Made by a program: the position numbers and the translations under genes
The notes under the pieces: model-generated
The model's input: the letters and a program-made list of their open reading frames with translations, nothing else
What the model was told of the DNA's origin: nothing
Databases searched by the model: none
Assembly: GCF_023074175.1 (NCBI RefSeq)
Contig: NZ_JADPKS010000046.1
Location: forward strand, 1 to 64,000
Direction of reading: 5' to 3'
DNA length: 64,000 nucleotides
Origin: Bradyrhizobium sp. 139
GTDB taxonomy: Bacteria > Pseudomonadota > Alphaproteobacteria > Rhizobiales > Xanthobacteraceae
In this document: piece by piece, positions 1 to 8,243 of the stretch
How positions within the stretch are numbered: the stretch's first letter is position 1
How the letters are laid out: every line of letters begins with the position of its first letter

Positions 1-140
1 TCCTGCCATGATGTCGCTCCTCATTGCGCCAATCGCAAACGAGGAATCCGCCAACACCCAATCAGTTCCGACGCAGATTTCTTGGAATCGATCGTCTAGT
101 CGACTCCCCGCGAACGGATGATCAAGAGGAGACTGTTCGA

Positions 141-1085
141 CTATTTGTAGCGACTCCGATCAACCTGACGATCAATCATGGTATCCGACCGAGTTGATTT
201 GACCCGTCTTGCGTCCCTGAACCTTTTTATGCGGGACCAACCGATACGCAGCGTGCTTTCCATTCTGTCCATAGAGTTGCGCGCGAACTGCGTGCGGCTT
301 CGAAACGAGTCGTACAACGTGGCATTCGCGTTTGGAACGCCAGGTCTCCAAGGTTTGTTCCAGGTCGTGAAGTGAACTATGCTGGGTTTGTACTGGTCTG
401 CCAATTCGGACACGTCGAGCTCCGTGTTGTAAGCCAGATAATTCCATCGGGAATCGAGCCCTTTCCAAAGGCCATCACACGCAACATTTAGTGCGTCTTG
501 ATCCGAGTACGGCGATCCCGGATAGCGCTTGAGATAGTCTAACGCCGCTTCGGAGATTTTCGCCTGTCGCCATTGGTCAAGGTCTATTAGAAGTACACCG
601 GCATTAAAGTAGTCTCGCACGCGAGGCACCGGTGCGCGAACGGTTTGATTTTTCAGCTGAGAATCGAGACCGTCCAGAACTGCGCCAAGAACCTTTCCCC
701 CGAGATCTGTTGCGCAGAGCGCCTGCAAGTCATCAAGAACGAGGAGATCGGAGTCTAGATACAACACCCTGGATACAGTGTTCGGAAAGATGCGGGGGAT
801 AAGGAACCGGGCGTAGGTGACTTTTGAAATGTACCTAATGGTCGAGAAATCCCGAAACATCTGCAAGTCTACTTCGATCCATCGGATCGACGCAGAACCA
901 TGCGGAAGAGAGTCCAATATTCTCTTTCGGATACGCTCGGAAACACCGTCGACAAGCACATGAAACTCGAGCGGTTCGTCGCTTCTATTCGTCTCCACAA
1001 CTGACCGCAGGGTCGTTGCAAGCGGCATAGAATACCGCCGGTCACAAGCGAGGACAATCGGGCATCGCATTTGTTTTGATTCCAT
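141..1085 (-). CDS. Glycosyltransferase family 8 protein
   Basis: This 314-residue protein is a GT8-type retaining glycosyltransferase of the LPS galactosyl/glucosyltransferase kind, expected to move a sugar from a nucleotide donor to a growing polysaccharide on the cytoplasmic side. The metal-binding DxD motif appears as YLDSDLLV (DSD at residues 111-113). The family motif YFNAGVLLIDL is near 159-169, DQDALN near 195-200, and the C-terminal HFTTWNKPW (His238) matches the second metal/donor site. It is the last gene of a minus-strand run, 50 bases after a GT2 gene. The ATG at 1085 has no good Shine-Dalgarno sequence. Family is clear; donor and acceptor are unknown. Confidence 0.88.
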   Translation of the reverse strand: MESKQMRCPIVLACDRRYSMPLATTLRSVVETNRSDEPLEFHVLVDGVSERIRKRILDSLPHGSASIRWIEVDLQMFRDFSTIRYISKVTYARFLIPRIFPNTVSRVLYLDSDLLVLDDLQALCATDLGGKVLGAVLDGLDSQLKNQTVRAPVPRVRDYFNAGVLLIDLDQWRQAKISEAALDYLKRYPGSPYSDQDALNVACDGLWKGLDSRWNYLAYNTELDVSELADQYKPSIVHFTTWNKPWRPGVPNANATLYDSFRSRTQFARNSMDRMESTLRIGWSRIKRFRDARRVKSTRSDTMIDRQVDRSRYK

Positions 1086-1135
1086 AAGGAAACGAAATGA
1101 TTATTATCGACCTCGTGAGCCGAGCGAGCAATTCG

Positions 1136-2116
1136 TCACTCCAATAGCCTGCCCGGCGCTCTTCTGATAGCGGACAACGCCCACCGACGGCCGTCTTTGC
1201 CTGGAATCTTCAGCACTCGCCAAATTGGCGGAAAGTATCGCAACCGGCGATCCATGGTCATGGCTTCGTGTATGTGGCAAAGGCCGTCACTAAGGCGCCC
1301 ACGTCGCAGCAATCCGATCCCGCTGCGAAACACTTGGTGAGCCAGTGTATGGCGCGCCCGGGCACCTAAACTCCGCGAATTTGGAACGCGATCCCCGCAT
1401 TCATCAAAAAAGCTCTCGAACGCGAGCAAGCACTGCCGATAATCTAGTATTCTCTTGGCAAAGTAGGCGTTGGACATCGCCGACGAATGCTTGCGATAGA
1501 TTGCCTGCACCGCATTGATCTGGGCAACTGTGCCGTGCGCAGCAAAACGTAACCACATTTCCATATCGCCGGCGTGAGGGAGCGACGTGAGATATCCGCC
1601 GATCGCCTTCTGTGTCCGTGTCCGCGCAATTGCGGTCGCTGAGGGAACGTCATTTCTGGCTGTGGTGCACATCTCCTTTATCAGATCTTGCCGTGTCCAA
1701 GAATGGTTCTCGCCCGCAGGTAACGTAGGAACCGGTAAATCGTCAAACCAGAGGATGCATTCTCCATATGTAAGAACAACGTCGGCGTTTGCGTCCATGA
1801 TCTCCGTTGCCCGCTGGAGGGCTCCGGGAACCAGCAGATCGTCAGCGGACAAGAGCAAGAAGTATTCCGATGATGCCCACGCGATTCCTTCATTGAACGT
1901 ATTGATGTGACCATGATTGCACGAATGCGCTCTCACCGTCACCCTCGGGTCGCTTTGCTCCAATTTCCTTGCGACTGACACCGAATCGTCCGAGGAGCAG
2001 TCGTCGATGATAAGTACGCGCAAATCCGAAACGGATTGGCTGAGAATGCTTGACACGCAAGCCTCAAGGAAACGCCCATAATTGTAACAGGGGACAACAA
2101 CATCGACCTTCGCCAT
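1136..2116 (-). CDS. Glycosyltransferase family 2 protein
   Basis: A GT-A fold inverting glycosyltransferase of 326 residues. The start shows the family signature VDVVVPCYNYG, followed by LIIDDCSSDDS at about 35-45 and the metal-binding motif LLLSADDLL (ADD at 91-93). I chose the ATG at 2116. An upstream TTG at 2137 overlaps the preceding stop codon (TTGA), but the conserved N-terminus begins right after the ATG. It lies 17 bases after the aminotransferase gene, so the two are probably co-transcribed and the sugar made by one may be transferred by the other. Specificity cannot be read from the sequence. Confidence 0.88.
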   Translation of the reverse strand: MAKVDVVVPCYNYGRFLEACVSSILSQSVSDLRVLIIDDCSSDDSVSVARKLEQSDPRVTVRAHSCNHGHINTFNEGIAWASSEYFLLLSADDLLVPGALQRATEIMDANADVVLTYGECILWFDDLPVPTLPAGENHSWTRQDLIKEMCTTARNDVPSATAIARTRTQKAIGGYLTSLPHAGDMEMWLRFAAHGTVAQINAVQAIYRKHSSAMSNAYFAKRILDYRQCLLAFESFFDECGDRVPNSRSLGARARHTLAHQVFRSGIGLLRRGRLSDGLCHIHEAMTMDRRLRYFPPIWRVLKIPGKDGRRWALSAIRRAPGRLLE

Positions 2117-2133
2117 TCCCGTTATCCTGGCTA

Positions 2134-3276
2134 TCAAGCTATTCGGATGTGCTGCAGCAGGGCATCGATGACTCGATTGACATCCTCCTGGCTCATTTGC
2201 GCGTAAATCGGCAGCAGTATCGAACGATCCTGCGCGAGTTCGGATTGAGGGAGATCATGGCGCTGCTTCCCATTGGCGTAAGCGGGTTCGCGGTGCGAGC
2301 ACATGATCCCCCGTCGTGTCGCGATTCCCTTATCGAGCAGGTCTTGCATCACGGTGCGCTGGTCGAGGTGGTCAGGCAAACGAACGCAATAGCTTTGCCA
2401 ATTGGACCTGGCCCACTCGGGCTCCCCCGGCACGCGCACACCCTCGAAATTGGAGAGTAGCTCGGTGTATCTGGCAGCGATGGCGCGGCGTCGCGCCACC
2501 AGTTGCGGAAGGCGTTCGAGCTGTTTGCGACCGATCGCCGCTTGTATGTCGGTCATGCGGTAATTGTAGCCGACGACGAGATAATCCTCGAAGATTACTT
2601 GAGGCGAACCATGCCGCACCGTGTCAGGGACGCTCATGCCATGTTGGCGCAACAGTCTGAATTTGCGATCGAGCTCCGGATCGGCGGTGGTCAGCATCCC
2701 GCCTTCTCCGGTTGTGATCACTTTCCGAGGGTGAAAGGAAAAGCAGCCGATGCGGCCATGCGGTTTCCCAATCGACTCCCATTGCCCATTCATGCGGATT
2801 TTACTGCCGGCAGCACACGCCGCATCCTCGATCAGGACAATGCCATGACGGTCAGTTATCTCGGTAAGTGTTGCAAGGTCGCAAGGCATGCCCATTTGGT
2901 GGACTGCGATGATCGCGCGCGTTCGCGGGGTTATCGCTTCCACCAGCCGGGTGGGCTCGATGTTGTAGGTTAACGGATCGATGTCTACAAAAACGGGGGT
3001 TGCGCCTTGAAACCGGATCGAGTTGGCCGTTGCGATGAAAGAATGACTCGGCGTGATCACCTCGTCACCGGGTCCGATGTCCAGCGCCGCCAACGCGAGC
3101 TGCAGGGCTGTGGTACAATTTGATACAGCGCATGCGAAGGGTGCACCGACAAGGGTGGCGAATTCTTGCTCGAAGGCGGCGACTTGCGGACCTTGCGACA
3201 CCCAGCCCGACAGAACGACTGCGCGCGCGGCACCAGCTTCTTCGTCGGCGAGGAGCGGCAGTGCGATCGGAATCAC
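2134..3276 (-). CDS. DegT/DnrJ/EryC1/StrS-family sugar aminotransferase
   Basis: A PLP-dependent nucleotide-sugar aminotransferase that would convert a keto-sugar nucleotide to an amino sugar. The PLP lysine is K185 in FSFHPRKVITTGEGG and the cofactor-binding aspartate is in IEDAACAAGS (D151). With the GTG start at 3276 it has 380 residues, a normal family length. I prefer this start because it sits behind a GAGGCGG ribosome site and gives the usual N-terminus (IPIALPLLADEE); the longer reading to 3333 adds an arginine-rich, non-homologous stretch. It is followed closely by a GT2 gene. It is one of two DegT proteins here (the other ends at 7595) and they are not close copies, so each probably makes a different amino sugar. 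Confidence 0.88.
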   Translation of the reverse strand: MIPIALPLLADEEAGAARAVVLSGWVSQGPQVAAFEQEFATLVGAPFACAVSNCTTALQLALAALDIGPGDEVITPSHSFIATANSIRFQGATPVFVDIDPLTYNIEPTRLVEAITPRTRAIIAVHQMGMPCDLATLTEITDRHGIVLIEDAACAAGSKIRMNGQWESIGKPHGRIGCFSFHPRKVITTGEGGMLTTADPELDRKFRLLRQHGMSVPDTVRHGSPQVIFEDYLVVGYNYRMTDIQAAIGRKQLERLPQLVARRRAIAARYTELLSNFEGVRVPGEPEWARSNWQSYCVRLPDHLDQRTVMQDLLDKGIATRRGIMCSHREPAYANGKQRHDLPQSELAQDRSILLPIYAQMSQEDVNRVIDALLQHIRIA

Positions 3277-3588
3277 GACGCAACCGCCTCTCGCGGGCTG
3301 ACCGCAACGAGCTTGCGTTCCGCGCGCCGCCACTTCACGAACTGCGCCGGGCCCTGCTCCAGCGCACTGCTGGCGTCCCGACTATTCGGCAGGTGCTCCG
3401 CCTCCATTACATGCGCGCCGGCGTGAGATTCTTTCATTTACACTTCCTTTGACGAGGTCCGATGTCTATGAACTGCGTTGCACGCGCGGCGCCGCGCTGC
3501 GGTTAGGCCCAGAATTTGGCGGCGCGTGCCTGGGATATCTGCGTCTCTGCCACTCCTCATTGCTCGTGCCCGCCCACAACAACAGTAT

Positions 3589-3720
3589 CTATCCGACAAA
3601 CCAATGCGTGCGGTCGTGCGATGCCTGTGTACCGAGCCGCTTGGCCCCGCTGGCCCACTCATCAACCGTGTGGATGAAGCGCTCAAGATATCCCGGCGCT
3701 CCGCCCATCGCGAAGCTCAT
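3589..3720 (-). pseudogene. Remnant of an Alg13/PssE-like glycosyltransferase subunit
   Basis: The reading frame begins with an ATG that overlaps the stop codon of the PssD-like gene (ATGA at 3717-3720), the usual coupling of a pssD-pssE pair. It runs only 43 codons before a stop. Its first part, ending in FIHTVDEWASGAK, resembles the start of the intact PssE-like protein at 11113-11625, which has LIRTVDEWAGARA at the same distance from its start. The glycine-rich beginning is altered (MSFAMGG instead of MIFVTVGT), and nothing downstream is recognisable. I read this as a decayed catalytic subunit whose role was taken over by the copy at 11.1 kb. Homology rests on a short stretch. Confidence 0.6.
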
Positions 3721-4232
3721 AGCACCGCGCCTGTGTAGTAGGGCCCGTTGGGTCGCGCCAGATGAGGCCACTGCGTTAGCCAGAGGTCGGCGCAATGGCC
3801 AATTCGGTCTCCCGACATCGAAAGCTGCTCAACGTTGGCGATGCTGTCGAGCCAGATGGTGCGCGCACCCATTATTTGTCCGAATCGCAGCGCCAAATAT
3901 CCCGGAGCGGCCCCCGTCGAGACTACGATGTCCGGCTTTTCATTCCAAACGATCCAGGCGATCCTGCGCGCTGCTTTCAACAGCGCGATCTTGGTCCAGC
4001 GGTTAGCATCGTTGACGAGGTAGAACTTGTGGTCGGGCACCTGCGCGCCATAAGATTCATGGACGGTGACGAACGTAACCTCGCAATGCTCGAAAGCGGG
4101 TTTGATCCGCAACAGCTGCACCCAATGGCCCCCACCCGAAGAGACTGCCAGCACTTTCGGCCGTACGTTGCGTGACCGCTCCGTATAGGGGTTCAGCCCC
4201 GGGTTGCGATGAAAGACCGGGCTCCGAAGCAT
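3717..4232 (-). CDS. pssD: PssD/Alg14-like glycosyltransferase membrane-anchor subunit
   Basis: Homologue of Alg14/PssD/CpsF, the anchor half of a two-part GT that transfers a sugar (GlcA, Gal or GlcNAc in known systems) to a lipid-linked intermediate. The hallmark VLAVSSGGGHWVQLLR lies near the N-terminus, followed by DIVVSTGAAPGYLALRFG and RTIWLDSIANVEQLS. I set the start at the ATG at 4232, because GGGGAGG lies 7 bases upstream; the longer reading from 4301 starts inside an AT-rich island with no ribosome site. The product is 171 residues. Its natural partner PssE should follow, but only a remnant does. An intact PssE-like gene lies 7 kb away at 11113-11625 and may supply the catalytic half. 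Confidence 0.85.
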   Translation of the reverse strand: MLRSPVFHRNPGLNPYTERSRNVRPKVLAVSSGGGHWVQLLRIKPAFEHCEVTFVTVHESYGAQVPDHKFYLVNDANRWTKIALLKAARRIAWIVWNEKPDIVVSTGAAPGYLALRFGQIMGARTIWLDSIANVEQLSMSGDRIGHCADLWLTQWPHLARPNGPYYTGAVL

Positions 4233-4299
4233 TGGCTGGCCTCCCCTAAGATGCTGCAAGATCCGCAAGCTCCCGTATCGAAAGCCTCGAATTGCCTGC

Positions 4300-4340
4300 A
4301 TTTAATATTAAATTACCATTTAAATTAACAGGCAGGCTAT
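4300..4340. promoter_or_regulatory. AT-rich island upstream of pssD
   Basis: An abrupt AT-rich block in a GC-rich locus, containing ATTTAAT (4300-4306) immediately followed by ATTAAAT (4307-4313), and a further ATTTAAA near 4319. It lies just upstream of the chosen pssD start on the minus strand. It probably holds the pssD promoter and may bind an AT-specific regulator of the H-NS or MucR/Ros kind. No good -35/-10 pair stands out. Confidence 0.4.
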
Positions 4341-4409
4341 TTAAAATCAAGCATTTTTATATGGCGACGCGTTCGATTTTCCTATCACGCGCCCAACCGA
4401 ATTAGGGCC

Positions 4410-5267
4410 TCATTTGATCGAATCTGGCAGCGCCACCCGCGAAGTCTCGTCTCGTTGCCAGAGATGATCTCCACGTCGGCCGCCTCTGGTTGCGATACAT
4501 CGAGCAGCAATGTTCACCCAGCAATAGATCAACAATCCGGGCCATATGCGAGGTTCTTTGAACAGTGTAACGAGCATCCGATTATTGCCCGCTCCCTTGT
4601 TTGCGCGCAGCTCGGGAAAGCGCCGGGCGAGCTCGAATGTTCCCCTATAGGCCCGTGTTCTGACGGCGACGAGCTGCAGCAGAGTGCGTGGGGCGAATAC
4701 CGTGGACCTCACGTGGGGCAGAGTCTCCCTCTCTTCCCGTCTGAACTGAAGTCGAACATAGGTGTCATCAGCGGTGATGTCTGGAAATTGGCCGAACCGC
4801 GTGCGTCCGGCCTCGGACAAGGCGTAGACGCCTGAACCTCCGATTCCCTCGCGCGAAGACGGCAACCGTGACCGAATTCCGAAGTATTTGCGGACGAGCC
4901 AGGAACAGCCCGCCAGATTTATGTCTGCCGTAGGCGCCACCGCCAAAACGTCACCTTCATTGAGGCGTCTTGCCAAAGCTAGAATGGCATCAACGGCAAT
5001 AACAATATCGGCGTCAGCGTAAATCCGCGGAAAGATGTTCGCGGCTTGATCACCAAGATTCAGAGCGTGGGTCTTCCTTGCGGTGTCCGACTCCACAACC
5101 TTGATGGTCGGGCCGAAACGCCGGGCGATATTCGCGGTGTCGTCTGTACAGCCATTGCAAACGACGACCACGCGCAGCTCGTCCGAACCTGGCTTGCCGA
5201 CCCATTGGCTCAACGTCCGCGCAATCACGGAACTCTCATTGTGGGCTGGGACGACGATCGAAATCAT
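4410..5267 (-). CDS. Glycosyltransferase family 2 protein
   Basis: A 285-residue GT2 enzyme. It opens with ISIVVPAHNES, has VVVVCNGCTDDTANIA at about 33-48, and a metal-binding acidic motif YADADIVI (DAD at 85-87). Residues near 173-180 (ITADDTYVR) match the acceptor-side acidic motif of this family. A hydrophobic segment (WPGLLIYCWVNIAA) near the C-terminus suggests membrane association. It is flanked by an AT-rich island downstream and by about 150 bases upstream that separate it from the epimerase gene. The start ATG at 5267 has no clear ribosome site. Donor unknown. Confidence 0.87.
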   Translation of the reverse strand: MISIVVPAHNESSVIARTLSQWVGKPGSDELRVVVVCNGCTDDTANIARRFGPTIKVVESDTARKTHALNLGDQAANIFPRIYADADIVIAVDAILALARRLNEGDVLAVAPTADINLAGCSWLVRKYFGIRSRLPSSREGIGGSGVYALSEAGRTRFGQFPDITADDTYVRLQFRREERETLPHVRSTVFAPRTLLQLVAVRTRAYRGTFELARRFPELRANKGAGNNRMLVTLFKEPRIWPGLLIYCWVNIAARCIATRGGRRGDHLWQRDETSRVALPDSIK

Positions 5268-5418
5268 GGCTGGCCCGGTGGAATGGATCAGACTTCCGTG
5301 CCTCTCTGAGGCGGCTGCGGGGTCCGTCAGTCTCAGCGGAGCCCCTGCTAGGCCGCCATGGGCGGCACCAACGAAATCTATCCGGATGGCACGGCCGCGC
5401 GTTCCGCCTCAGTCTCAA

Positions 5419-6420
5419 TCACGATGCCGCCGCCTGCCGCTGACGATCCGAAGCGAGCTCGCGTTCGGATCGCCACCATTTCACGAGATCGGCGAGCCCC
5501 TGCTCCAGCGACACCGTGGTGCGGAAACCCAGCAGACGTTCTGCCTTGCCCGTCGATGCCAGCCGTCGTGGTACCGGATTGACCGAGCGCTCCGGTCCGA
5601 ATTCGGGTGTCAAGCCTCGGCGTCCCATCACAGACGCAAGCGCCATCGCCAGCTCCGTCAGGCTGGTTTCAGTGCCGCTCCCAACGTTGAAGACCTCATC
5701 GGTAATCTTTGACCTGGCTGCAAGGATGTTGGCGCGCGCGATGTCGCGGACGTGGACGAAATCCATGCTCTGACGGCCGTCACCAAAGATGATGGGAGGC
5801 AATCCGGCCTCCAGCCGCTCCATCCAGCGGATCAAGACCTCGGTGTACCGTCCGTGGATATCCATCCGGCTGCCATAGACGTTGAAATATCGGAACGCCA
5901 CGTAATCGAGGCCGCATACATCGTTGAAGGCCCGCAGAAGCCCTTCGTTAAACGCCTTGGCGGCTCCATAGAGAGTTCGGTTGTTGTACGGATTCTGCCG
6001 CTCGGTTGTCGGAAACTCCTCGGCCATGCCATATACGGATGCCGAGGAGGCTGCGATGATCTTCTCAATGTCGTGCTTGATGCACAGCTCCAGCAGGTCG
6101 TAGGTGGCGTCCACCATGACCTCCTTGGCCAGGCGTGGCTCGGCTGCACAATGAGTGATGCGGAGTGCGGCCTGGTGAAACACGATATCGGCAGCCTTTA
6201 CCAGCGCTTCCATCAGCTTGCGATCGCGTATGTCGCCGTGAACCAGTCTCACCGGTCCACGCCCGAGCGCGCGCCGGAGATTTTCCGGCCGGCCTCTGAC
6301 CATGTTGTCGAGGGCAACGATCTCGATGCAGCCCTCGTCGCAAAGCAGATCAACGATGTGGGAGCCGATGAATCCTGCGCCGCCGGTGACCAGAACGCGT
6401 TTTCCCTTGAGATCAATCAA
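5419..6420 (-). CDS. NAD-dependent nucleotide-sugar epimerase/dehydratase (extended SDR)
   Basis: An extended short-chain dehydrogenase acting on a nucleotide sugar, closest in style to UDP-glucose 4-epimerase. The Rossmann motif [13 protein letters not shown] is at the N-terminus, the catalytic SSASVYG and YGAAK (YxxxK) lie about residues 126-155, and YFNVYGSRM follows. I place the start at TTG 6420: AGGAG lies just upstream and the codon overlaps the stop of the preceding aminotransferase (TTGA). An ATG at 6444 would add eight residues without a ribosome site. The tight coupling suggests that the two enzymes act on the same nucleotide sugar. Exact reaction not determinable. Confidence 0.85.
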   Translation of the reverse strand: MIDLKGKRVLVTGGAGFIGSHIVDLLCDEGCIEIVALDNMVRGRPENLRRALGRGPVRLVHGDIRDRKLMEALVKAADIVFHQAALRITHCAAEPRLAKEVMVDATYDLLELCIKHDIEKIIAASSASVYGMAEEFPTTERQNPYNNRTLYGAAKAFNEGLLRAFNDVCGLDYVAFRYFNVYGSRMDIHGRYTEVLIRWMERLEAGLPPIIFGDGRQSMDFVHVRDIARANILAARSKITDEVFNVGSGTETSLTELAMALASVMGRRGLTPEFGPERSVNPVPRRLASTGKAERLLGFRTTVSLEQGLADLVKWWRSERELASDRQRQAAAS

Positions 6421-7595
6421 GACGCTCTCCTGTTGTGGGACCATGTCATGACGCTTTGTGGATGCTCCACACGGTTGCTGATCGCTTCGCTGGGCCGCAG
6501 TGCCGCCGCGCTTCTCAATGTGGAGACAACTTCGGCCACCTGTACCGGCAGCAACTCCGGATAGATGGGAAGAGAGAGGAAGTCGCTCGCAAGCATCTCG
6601 GTGACGGGGAGATCACCGGCATGATAACCGAGTTCTGAATAGGCTCTCTGCAGATGCACCGGAACGGGATAGTGAATCCCGGCGCCAATGCCGCAATCAC
6701 GCAATAGCGTCAGCGCGTCATCGCGGCACTGCAATCTGACCGCATAGACGTGATAGACGTGACGGGCGTACCGGGGCGGCTGGGGACGCGCGAATGGGAG
6801 ATCAGACAGCAGTGCATTGTATCGCTCAGCGAGCGACTGACGCGCTTCCGTCCAGCGCTCGATGTAGTCCAACTTGACGTTCAGTATCGCACTCTGAATT
6901 TCGTCCATGCGATAGTTATATCCGGGGATGACGTGATCGTATTTCGCCTCCTGCCCCCAATCCCGCAGCAGTGACACGCGGCGCGCGAATTCAGGCCGAT
7001 CGGTTACGATGGCTCCACCCTCGCCAAACGCTCCAAGATTCTTTCCGGGATAAAAGCTGAAGCATCCCAGATCGCCAATCGAGCCTGCGCGACGTCCCCG
7101 GTATTCCGCGCCGTGCGCCTGCGCGGCGTCTTCGATGACGACCAGACCGTGACGACGCGCGATCTCCATTATGGGATCCATGTCGGCCATCAGTCCGTGG
7201 AGATGAATTGGAAGAATAGCTTTGGTTCGCGGTGTTATCGCGGCCTCGATCAAGCCGGGATCCATCGTCCATGTTACAGGGTCGACGTCCACAAACACCG
7301 GCCTCGCGCCGCTGTAGAGAATGGCTGCGGTCGTCGCGACGAACGTCATTGATACTGTGATGACTTCGTCACCGGGTCCGACGCCCGCCGCCAGCAAGGC
7401 AAGGTGAAGCGCCGAAGTGCCACTGTTCACTGCGCGGCAATGGGCGGTCCGGCAATAATCTGCAAAGCGACCCTCGAAGGCGGTGACCTCCGGCCCGAGC
7501 ACAAAGTGCCCGCTAGCGAGGACCCTCGCCACGGCGGCGTCGATTTCCGGCTTGATTTGGCTATATTGGGCTTTCAGATCCAGGAAGGATATCAA
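6417..7595 (-). CDS. DegT-family nucleotide-sugar aminotransferase (WbpE/WlbC-like)
   Basis: A 392-residue PLP aminotransferase. The Schiff-base lysine is K185 in FSFYPGKNLGAFGEGG, and the cofactor aspartate is in VIEDAAQAHGAEY (D156). The start ISFLDLKAQY is typical of enzymes that aminate UDP-3-keto-GlcNAcA (WbpE/WlbC). A WbpD-like N-acyltransferase and a WbpB-like dehydrogenase are encoded just upstream, which supports a 2,3-diamino-uronic acid pathway. The start is a TTG at 7595 with AAGG about 10 bases upstream. It begins behind an AT-rich island, so it may head its own transcript with the coupled epimerase. The WbpE assignment is inference from sequence style and neighbours. Confidence 0.85.
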   Translation of the reverse strand: MISFLDLKAQYSQIKPEIDAAVARVLASGHFVLGPEVTAFEGRFADYCRTAHCRAVNSGTSALHLALLAAGVGPGDEVITVSMTFVATTAAILYSGARPVFVDVDPVTWTMDPGLIEAAITPRTKAILPIHLHGLMADMDPIMEIARRHGLVVIEDAAQAHGAEYRGRRAGSIGDLGCFSFYPGKNLGAFGEGGAIVTDRPEFARRVSLLRDWGQEAKYDHVIPGYNYRMDEIQSAILNVKLDYIERWTEARQSLAERYNALLSDLPFARPQPPRYARHVYHVYAVRLQCRDDALTLLRDCGIGAGIHYPVPVHLQRAYSELGYHAGDLPVTEMLASDFLSLPIYPELLPVQVAEVVSTLRSAAALRPSEAISNRVEHPQSVMTWSHNRRAS

Positions 7596-7631
7596 GATTC
7601 AAAACCTTGTTTGGACCAACAGGACGTAAAA

Positions 7632-7697
7632 CAATTAATCCCCATTACCATCATTTAATCAAGCATTAAATTCGAGTAAATATATCTCGGGATTTAA
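7632..7697. promoter_or_regulatory. AT-rich island upstream of the aminotransferase-epimerase pair
   Basis: The region contains ATTTAAT (7653-7659), ATTAAAT (7665-7671) and further TTTAAA-like steps, contrasting with the GC-rich genes on both sides. It also forms the end of the acyltransferase gene. It is probably a promoter and regulator-binding region for the minus-strand gene starting at 7595. I could not choose one -35/-10 pair. Confidence 0.35.
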
Positions 7698-8215
7698 AAT
7701 GGCTTACGAAGCGACTCTGACGAGCCACGATCGCTCAGGATGGTGTCTCCGGCTCCGGATAGAACCCGAGCGGGCACTCCCGCTACGGTGGCGCCGGGCG
7801 GAACGTCCTTCGTCACCACCGCGCCCGCGCCGACGGAGGCCCCCTCTCCGATCGTTACACCGCACAGAATGGTGGCGTTCGAGCCGATCGAAGCGCCCCT
7901 ACCGACACGCGTGCGCTGCAGTGTCCAGTCCGAAGCTTGCTGAGGACGACCATCCGAGGTTGTCGCCTTCGGAAATTTGTCGTTCGTGAACATCACGCCA
8001 TGACCGACGAACACTTCGTCCTCGATCGTGACGCCCTCACAGATGAAGCTGTGCGACGATATCTTGCAACGCGCACCGATCTTTGCCCCCGCCTGGATCT
8101 CGACGAAGGTTCCGATCCTGCTCTCGTCACCGACGACGCAACCATACAGGTTGACTAGATCGGGATGAAAGATCCTGACGTCCCTGCCGAGCTTTACGTC
8201 GCTTGTGATGGGCAT
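7694..8215 (-). CDS. Left-handed beta-helix N-acyltransferase (WbpD/WlbB-like)
   Basis: A 173-residue hexapeptide-repeat acyltransferase, probably acetylating the 3-amino group of a UDP-2-acetamido-3-amino-hexuronate. The hexapeptide rungs run through most of the protein (IGTFVEIQAGAKIGARC, then IGSNATILCGVTIGEG). The stretch FVGHGVMFTNDKFPKA closely matches the active-site region of WbpD/WlbB enzymes. The C-terminus VPARVLSG is the usual end of the family. The ATG at 8215 is preceded by an AAGGCGGAGAG ribosome site. It sits between the flippase gene and the matching aminotransferase. Together with the dehydrogenase at 9769-10833 it would complete three of the four WbpABED-type steps. Confidence 0.85.
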   Translation of the reverse strand: MPITSDVKLGRDVRIFHPDLVNLYGCVVGDESRIGTFVEIQAGAKIGARCKISSHSFICEGVTIEDEVFVGHGVMFTNDKFPKATTSDGRPQQASDWTLQRTRVGRGASIGSNATILCGVTIGEGASVGAGAVVTKDVPPGATVAGVPARVLSGAGDTILSDRGSSESLRKPF

Positions 8216-8243
8216 CTCTCCGCCTTCAAAAAATCGCAGGGCC